Assembly (NCBI RefSeq): GCF_004379255.2
Contig: NC_056052.1
Span: 2,418,001-2,482,000 of the forward strand
Direction of reading: 5' to 3'
Source of the DNA: Salvia splendens
Taxonomy: Eukaryota > Streptophyta > Magnoliopsida > Lamiales > Lamiaceae
Length of the DNA stretch: 64,000 bases
How positions within the stretch are numbered: position 1 is the stretch's first letter; each line of letters opens with the position of its first letter. Made by a program: the position numbers and the translations under genes. Below, piece after piece: positions 55,609-64,000 of the stretch. The notes beneath the pieces are model-generated. The model made no database searches. It saw only the letters and a program-made list of their open reading frames with translations, and was not told the origin of the DNA.

Positions 55609-58600
55609 ATGGCGGTCAATTCCTGCGAGGAGGTGAGATTTGAACCGTTTTTAGCATCTGCATTTCCGTTCTACTTCAGATTGAGCTGCATTTCCGTCCT
55701 ATTTTCCGGCGTTTAATTTAAGCATTTCGAATTCGAAGTTGTGCTTGTGATTCAGTTTTTTTTCTGATTTCCTGAGTGCGATTGATTGTAAGCTACTTAG
55801 CTCTAGATGTATTTACGAATGCTGCTTGTTTTCCTTGGAGATTTGGCGCAATTGAATATTAAATGTTTATAGTTTCGCTGTTTTCGTTTGATTTTCTGAG
55901 GCTGAGGATTTGCCGTTGACTCGGATTGATAGAGATAAGATTGAGCACAGAAGATAACTTCGCGATGCAGTTTTTAATCTGGATTGATTTTTTCAGAGCT
56001 CTACGCCGCTTCTCTGTTTTTGTTTTTTTGTGATTTTTTTTTTACATTTAAATGGAGCGAGTTTGAAAATCACAATCTGTTTTGACTGTGGTAAAACTTG
56101 CAATTGGCAAAGTGCAATGAATGCCGTTGGGATATAGGACAAAAAAGTAATAGGATGAGCTTTTATTTTTTGGCTGAAGCAGACGCAGCCAAAGAGGTTA
56201 TGCTTGGCCACAATTAACCACTCTTTAAAAATTGTGCTCTAAATATCGTTATCGAATGTTCTGGCTACAGAACGCAAAATCCTGTTCCGGTGTGACTTGT
56301 TGATTGCTCATTCTTGTGGCGATGTCGGTGTATACGTGTCGAGGATTGAATTCTGCACGAGCTGAAATCTAATTGATGTCCTAGTGTTCATCATGATGTG
56401 TACTTCTGTGCTCCACTGTTGCTATTAACATATGCTTTAGTGATAAGGCGTTTTGTTTTGTCGCATTAAAATTCATCGTCAAGAAAGAGGTACTTAGTGA
56501 ACTAGAAAATCATCATCATATAACCATTATTTTTTGTGGTTCAAGAAAATTTCATTGTCAGTATATATGACTAAGCAAATGCACCATAGAATATATCACC
56601 CAGACATTCTTTCAGATATCTGAGTAGGTGGTTGCAAATGAGGCTAAGAGATAATAGCTATGAGCATAGTGTAATGCATCAACTTTCCTGAGCTTTTAGC
56701 TTCCATCTTCATAGACATTTTTTAGGATAATTTCCATGCATGTGCTGAAAGTTGTTTAGTGTGTGTGCATAATGCATTACTCGAACTTTGGGTTACGATT
56801 TTTTCCACTCCTCCTGTGCTTTTGTGTTAGCAAGAATGCCCACTGTTCACATTTAATCATGCAAAACTTGGATAAGAAATAGATGCAAACTTCATTTTAA
56901 ATTTTTGTACTCTGGTATATTATTGTCAAGCATAAATGACCACCCCTCAACTTTCATTGGATTCAATTATTCCTTTTCTTAATTTTGTTGATATTTTTTA
57001 TTATGTCGTTTTCTCTTTTCCTTTCTGATGTGATATTGATGAGATTCTTGGCTCTTTACTTCTGCATTCTACTCTTTGAGTTGAATGATATAAGAATGAC
57101 ATCGACCATTGCTTTCCCAGTGCCAAAATGTCCACAGTGTTGTTGTTTTGGATGATGGAGGCTCCACTGACCAGCAGTATGAGCCATCCTCAAAAATAAA
57201 CTTTTCGGAAGTGCCTAAAGTGATGCAAAGTCAGCTTTTTTTAAATTCTAAACCTGGTTTGCACAACCATACCAGCCTACAGGTGGATGAAGTGAACAAT
57301 TATGCCCCATGTGTCTTGGATATTGATATTGAGAAAGGAATGGCAGAGAGTCTCAAGTCCGACGACAAAACTGTTGGTAATTTAAAGTCTGATGATTCAT
57401 TACCGGTACGTCTCTTTGTTCCTGTTGCTTATGCTTTTATGGCTGTATGACCTTGGAAATGTTACTTAATAAGAAAAGTGGTTTTATGCTCTCACTGATG
57501 ATGGTGTTTAACTATGATACCACTGGATCCTGCCATTCTTTGACCAGAAGTTAACAACTGATTGTTATGCAGAAGGCATTACCTAGAGATATCTGCTTAC
57601 ATATGGGAGGGAAATTCATGCAGCTCTTGATGAACCATGGAATTGAGTTACCCAAGTTCACTTCAAGAGGTAGTTGAGTAGTGAAGCACTATCCATTTAT
57701 GCACTCTTGTGATGATTATTATATTGCAATCTGGATCTTTTTGTAGCACTGAGGTTACACATGTAGGCAATGAAACTTCCGCACTATTTCTCTAAAAAGT
57801 CAGATGTCAAATACACACCATTTGTTAAATCTGTTTACTTAGCCTCCAGACGAGTGCCTGTTTACTAATAACCAAATCAGAAGAAATGTACTTACGTAAT
57901 TAAAACAAATTGACCCCTGCACACACACAAATGCATAGCTTTAGGGTAGTGTAGTGGTAACTGTGAGCATAGCTAATGCAAATTATATTTGCTTTTCTTA
58001 CTCTAAATTACACAGAATTTAAAACTCATACGATTAAAATGTGATACTATTGATTACACATTCATGCTATTTCCATATGATTAACTTTCTTTTGTCATTT
58101 TAAGAGTAACTAAGTTTGTACACGTAAATTGATTTGAGCTTAATCATACTATCTTGCTTCTTCATCTAGTATTTTCCATAATATGACTTGTGCTCTAAGG
58201 TTAACAATTTAGCATTCCTTATGGCAGAAAGAGTCTACGATATAACTTCTAGCAGGTCAAGGAAATACAAGCGATCTCAATCATTCAACTCGAGAAGAGT
58301 ACTTCTCCTGTTCTCTGTCATGTAAGCTCAAAGCATATCCTGTACTTTGGTTATTGAAGTTACTCGTTTTAATTTACGCAAGATTGAAAATTTTCTTTTG
58401 TTATCGGGAGAGTAAGAGTAAGATTTGACGATGGAGACAAAGCATAGGTCAAAGAGTCTTCAATAAACTAGAATATGCAACCGTGCCTATATTTTTCTTT
58501 CAATTTTCAACCAATTTAGTGTGCTTAATAAATTTCTGATGTTTTTTGACTCCTTATCCATAGAACCGGTCAATCGCATATATTTGTCACTCATGAATGC

Positions 58601-59507
58601 TTTAGCTTCTGAAACCTAGCACAGTTAGTACTGTGTCATATACACATCAACGAAATGTAGGAATTAGATGAAGAAAATGTGTAACTAGATAGAAAAATCT
58701 TTGATTTCAATGGTTGAATTATAGTCTGCATATCTTTAATGGTCAATGGGCTATGCCATTTTTAAGCTTACCAAAGCATACACCCGTGCTCGCCCGAATA
58801 GGGAGCAAGTAAGATGATTGCAACTTATCTCAGTCTTGCTGCGCTCTCAATGCATTCTTCTATAAACTAGTGCTTTTCTCTTCTGTTTATAATCTTTTTT
58901 TTATCAAGATTCTTACAATTCTTATACGAAATCCAACAACTGTTTTCTTTTTTGTCCAGGTCTAGCGTGGGAACGATCATTCTAATTTATCTGACGCTGA
59001 GAGTGAGGCTAATCAGTGACGGATATGGTAATGCATGAATGTTTTCTGCCAAATTTTTGCAATCCTTTGTGAAAGGATCTCTTTATAAACAGTAGGTTTC
59101 AATTCTCTACATCGTCCTGATTATTTTCGATTCTTGGTCCTGTTTTGTAAGTTTTTCATTAGTGTACATATTAGACGACCTAAAACTGCACTTCAGTGAA
59201 CATATCCCCGTTCGATCTTCTCCTGTATGCAAAAATTCAGTCTCTCTTGATAATCCCATGCAAGTTTTGCAATATTAACTTATTACTATTAGATAAAGAA
59301 TAAACCAAGAATCCGTCCTAATAGAATTGTTAATAAAGTTTTCATTATGTATTTCTGGATGCCGGAGGCAAGGCTAGTGACTGGAGTGAAGTCGTACTAG
59401 AAGATGCGATTGGATCATATACTTTTCAGGGAGAGATAACTTGTCAGGTGGTTTCTGGTTTGTCACTGCTACACCCCCAAAACAAAACGAAGAGAGCTAA
59501 AACTTGA
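55609..59507 (+). CDS. Unrecognised small protein with one membrane span, six exons
   Basis: Six exons join in phase to 235 aa: 55609-55632, 57121-57405, 57573-57669, 58228-58321, 58960-59027 and 59368-59507. The protein starts MAVNSCEECQNVHSVVVLDD and has a hydrophilic N-terminal half. A segment RDICLHMGGKFMQLLMNHGI comes next, then a basic Arg/Ser stretch (SSRSRKYKRSQSFNSRR). A hydrophobic stretch follows (VLLLFSVMSSVGTIILIYLT), which reads as a single transmembrane helix, with a short tail. The gene is convergent with the RABH gene, 375 bp apart. I do not recognise the family. The first exon is only eight codons, and the final exon may be further spliced at a CAG|GTGG near 59453, so the C-terminus is uncertain. 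Confidence 0.65.
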
Positions 59508-59881
59508 GTTAAACTTGTAGATGGAAGTCATCTTTCATTTTTAGATGTGAAGTTAGACCAAGCTCATGAGCTTATTATGTTAAGTCGGAACAAGTTGATT
59601 GGATCCCCTCTATTACGTCCCCATGTCGCCCGTGTTTCAGAAATTACAAAGCATTGGTAATGGCCCCCCTTCTACCACTTGTTTGATCATATCTCCGACA
59701 ATAGTAAGATTTTCCCACAAACAAAGTTAAATTCGAAGAGAGAGAGAGAAGAATAAATACATACAATAACCAAAGTCTAAGCGAAGCAAGTCTACATCCT
59801 CAACCAGAACAAAGAGATTTAAGCATGTAATCCAAAAAATGTTAATGTTGTTTGCTTCTCCCTTGCTCCGTTCACCTAATT

Positions 59882-62230
<2,349 letters not shown>

Positions 62231-62233
62231 TAA

Positions 62234-63966
62234 GAGTGTCCACGGTAAGGGAGCCCCGGCGGCCGCCGACTCCGCGGCTCCCTATTGCGCTGGATGGAAT
62301 GGGGCCGGGGGTAGGAGCTGCGGCGGTTTATTGCACAGCCGGAGAGCCACGGCGCCGCTAGATTTATTTTTTTCCCTTTTTTTTTGTTGCCTATAAATTA
62401 AACCCATTCCCCTCGCTATTTTCATACCATTCTAATGGAAATCTTCTAAATTTTTCTCTATTCCACTTTCGTAAAATGGATAATTTGTGGGATGAAGCGT
62501 AGGATTCTCTGGTTCAAGAGGTGCAGTGGGAAGCTGACGAGGACGCGGAGCGGGAGGCGGCGGCGGCGGTCCCTCGTCCGATTCATCACCGGCGGACAAT
62601 CCGACGAGACCATGTCGGATCGCACCAGCTGCTGATGGAAGACTACTTTGGCGATAACCCCCGTTATCCGCCATAGATTTTCTGTCGGCATTTCAGAATG
62701 TCGCAACGGCTCTTCATCAATATAGCGACGTCATTGCCAGGGGGTACAGGTGCTTTACCCTCCACCGTGATTGCAGCGGCCGGATCAGTTTATCGACTTT
62801 TCAGAAATGCACCGCTGCAATTAGGCAGCTTGCTTATGCCGGCCCGGTTGACATGTTCGACGACTACTTGAAGATGGGTGAGACGACTAGCCTAGAGGTG
62901 CTGCGGCAGTTTTGTAAGGGCATCCGAGACCTCTTCGGTCCAGAGTATCTACGAAAGCCAACCTTTGAGGACTGTCAAAAACTGCTAGATATGCACGGTT
63001 CGGTGCACGGTTTCCCAGGGATGATGAGCAGCATCGATTGCATTCACTGGGAGTGGATGAACTGCTCGATGGCTTGGAAAGGCTAGTTCACTTCTGGATT
63101 CAAAAGCAAACATCCCTCGATGATCCTGGAAGCCGTTGCTGACTACCGTTTGTGGATCTGGCATGTGTATTTCGGTGTCACAGGTTTGAACAACGACATC
63201 AACGTTTTGCAGTCATCGCCTCTCTTCAATGAGGAGTGCCGAGGGGAGGGTCCAAAAATCAGATTCGTGGCCAACAACATGCAGTACCATAGGGCATACT
63301 ATTTGGCAGATAGGATATACCATCTTTGACTCGTATTTATCAAGACAATCCGCCAACCGGTTGGTCCGAAGAAAACCTATTTTGCGTGAAAACAAGAGGG
63401 TGCTAGGAAGGATGTTGAGCGAGCTTTTGGTGTGCTCCCAGCGCGATGGACCATTATACGGTGCCCGACACGAGTTTGGCACGAAGATGATGTCGTGAAT
63501 ATTATGTATGCATGTATCATATTGCACAATATGATAATAGAAGATGAAGAATTTGCTGCAGAGCGCTGGGCACCGGAAGATGGTGCTAGTTCAAGTCACG
63601 GTGTTGCCTCTGCGCCGATACAGATGGGTGTACCTCGTAGTAATGAAGACTTGATTCAACGTTTCACTGATATGCGCAGGGACATAGCACATACCCAACT
63701 CCAAGCCGATTTGGTTGAAGAGCTCTGGGCACGTAGAGGATGGGGCATATCGTGAGATATTGTGTGATGTCGATAATTTTCGTTATATAATTTTCCCCTT
63801 CATGTAATACAACGAAGATTTAGTTTTCAATTTTTATTTATTAAATTATGTGTTTTTTTAAATTATTATAGTCCGATAATTTTTATTCTAACTGAATTAA
63901 AATATACCAACAATTGATAAAATAATGTGATCTGTGGCTTGAGCGTGTCCACTATTGTGGACACTC
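62234..63966 (+). mobile_element. PIF/Harbinger element E with a dead transposase
   Basis: The left end GAGTGTCCACGGTAAGGGAG and right end CTATTGTGGACACTC are inverted terminal repeats. They are flanked by TAA on both sides (62231-62233 and 63967-63969). Length is 1733 bp. The left subterminal part is rich in GCGGC motifs. It belongs to a different Harbinger family from the copies at 4818 and 14380, as the terminus is GAGTGTCC rather than GAGCAT. Confidence 0.85.
62476..63755 (+). pseudogene. PIF/Harbinger transposase (DDE_Tnp_4), disabled, divergent family
   Basis: The frame from a Met at 62476 (MDNLWDEA) shows the family core KCTAAIRQLAYAGPVDMFDD, YLKMGETTSLEVLRQFCKGI, MSSIDCIHWEW, GLNNDINVLQSS and VERAFGVLPARW, with all three catalytic acidic residues. 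It ends at TGA 63753-63755. Disablements are stops at 62500-62502 and 62674-62676, a frameshift near 62730, TAG at 63084-63086 in the segment corresponding to WKG.YTTGF, TGA at 63327-63329, and one or more further frame changes before 63432. It is more damaged than the copies at 4818 and 14678, so probably older. Confidence 0.85.
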
Positions 63967-64000
63967 TAAGTTAGCCCCATCCTCTTTATTTTTCTTTTTT

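Overview
This is nuclear DNA from a flowering plant, almost certainly a eudicot. Genes are split by short AT-rich introns with GT/AG borders, and the intergenic DNA is AT-rich and dense in plant transposon families. The protein families are plant ones: CAMTA, subgroup-24-like R2R3-MYB, STOP1-type zinc finger, BTL-type carrier and RABH GTPase. The abundance of PIF/Harbinger copies and their MYB/SANT partner ORFs would fit Lamiales, but that is only a guess.

Host genes believed intact are: a STOP1/STOP2-like C2H2 zinc-finger gene (9454-10437, minus, one exon); an R2R3-MYB gene (16936-18551, minus, 3 exons, 308 aa); a CAMTA calmodulin-binding transcription activator (30097-37678, minus, 13 exons, 1106 aa); a BTL3-like mitochondrial-carrier-family gene (40577-44819, minus, 4 exons); a small unrecognised single-membrane-span gene (55609-59507, plus, 6 exons); and a RABH1/Rab6-type GTPase (59882-61735, minus, 6 exons, 207 aa). 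The last two converge tail to tail. All spliced models were built by hand from splice sites, reading phase and family conservation.

The other half is mobile DNA. Positions 1-2300 hold a non-autonomous Ty3/gypsy element with duplicated gag-like coding sequence. Positions 2532-3113 hold a TRIM-like element whose two ends are different LTRs. A Harbinger copy with a dead transposase (4818-6389) lies in an intron of a three-exon nucleotide-sugar-transporter fragment (6576-7396). That fragment abuts the last part of a cinnamate 4-hydroxylase P450 gene (7709-8055). Positions 11560-16332 hold three Harbinger-type units end to end; the first two form a giant tail-to-tail palindrome. Further units are a Harbinger element with an intact ORF1 only (23285-25090), a hAT-like element with a perfect 8-bp duplication (25650-26731), a mariner-like element nested in another TIR element (46802-49690), a 5'-truncated LINE (51109-53559), a SINE (53748-53986) and a last Harbinger element with a dead transposase (62234-63966).

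The most interesting theme is the Harbinger population. Every transposase copy is broken by stops or frameshifts, one MYB/SANT-like ORF1 is fully open, and each family carries its own GC-rich palindromic subterminal repeat. This looks like a divided, cross-mobilised transposon community with family-specific recognition sites.
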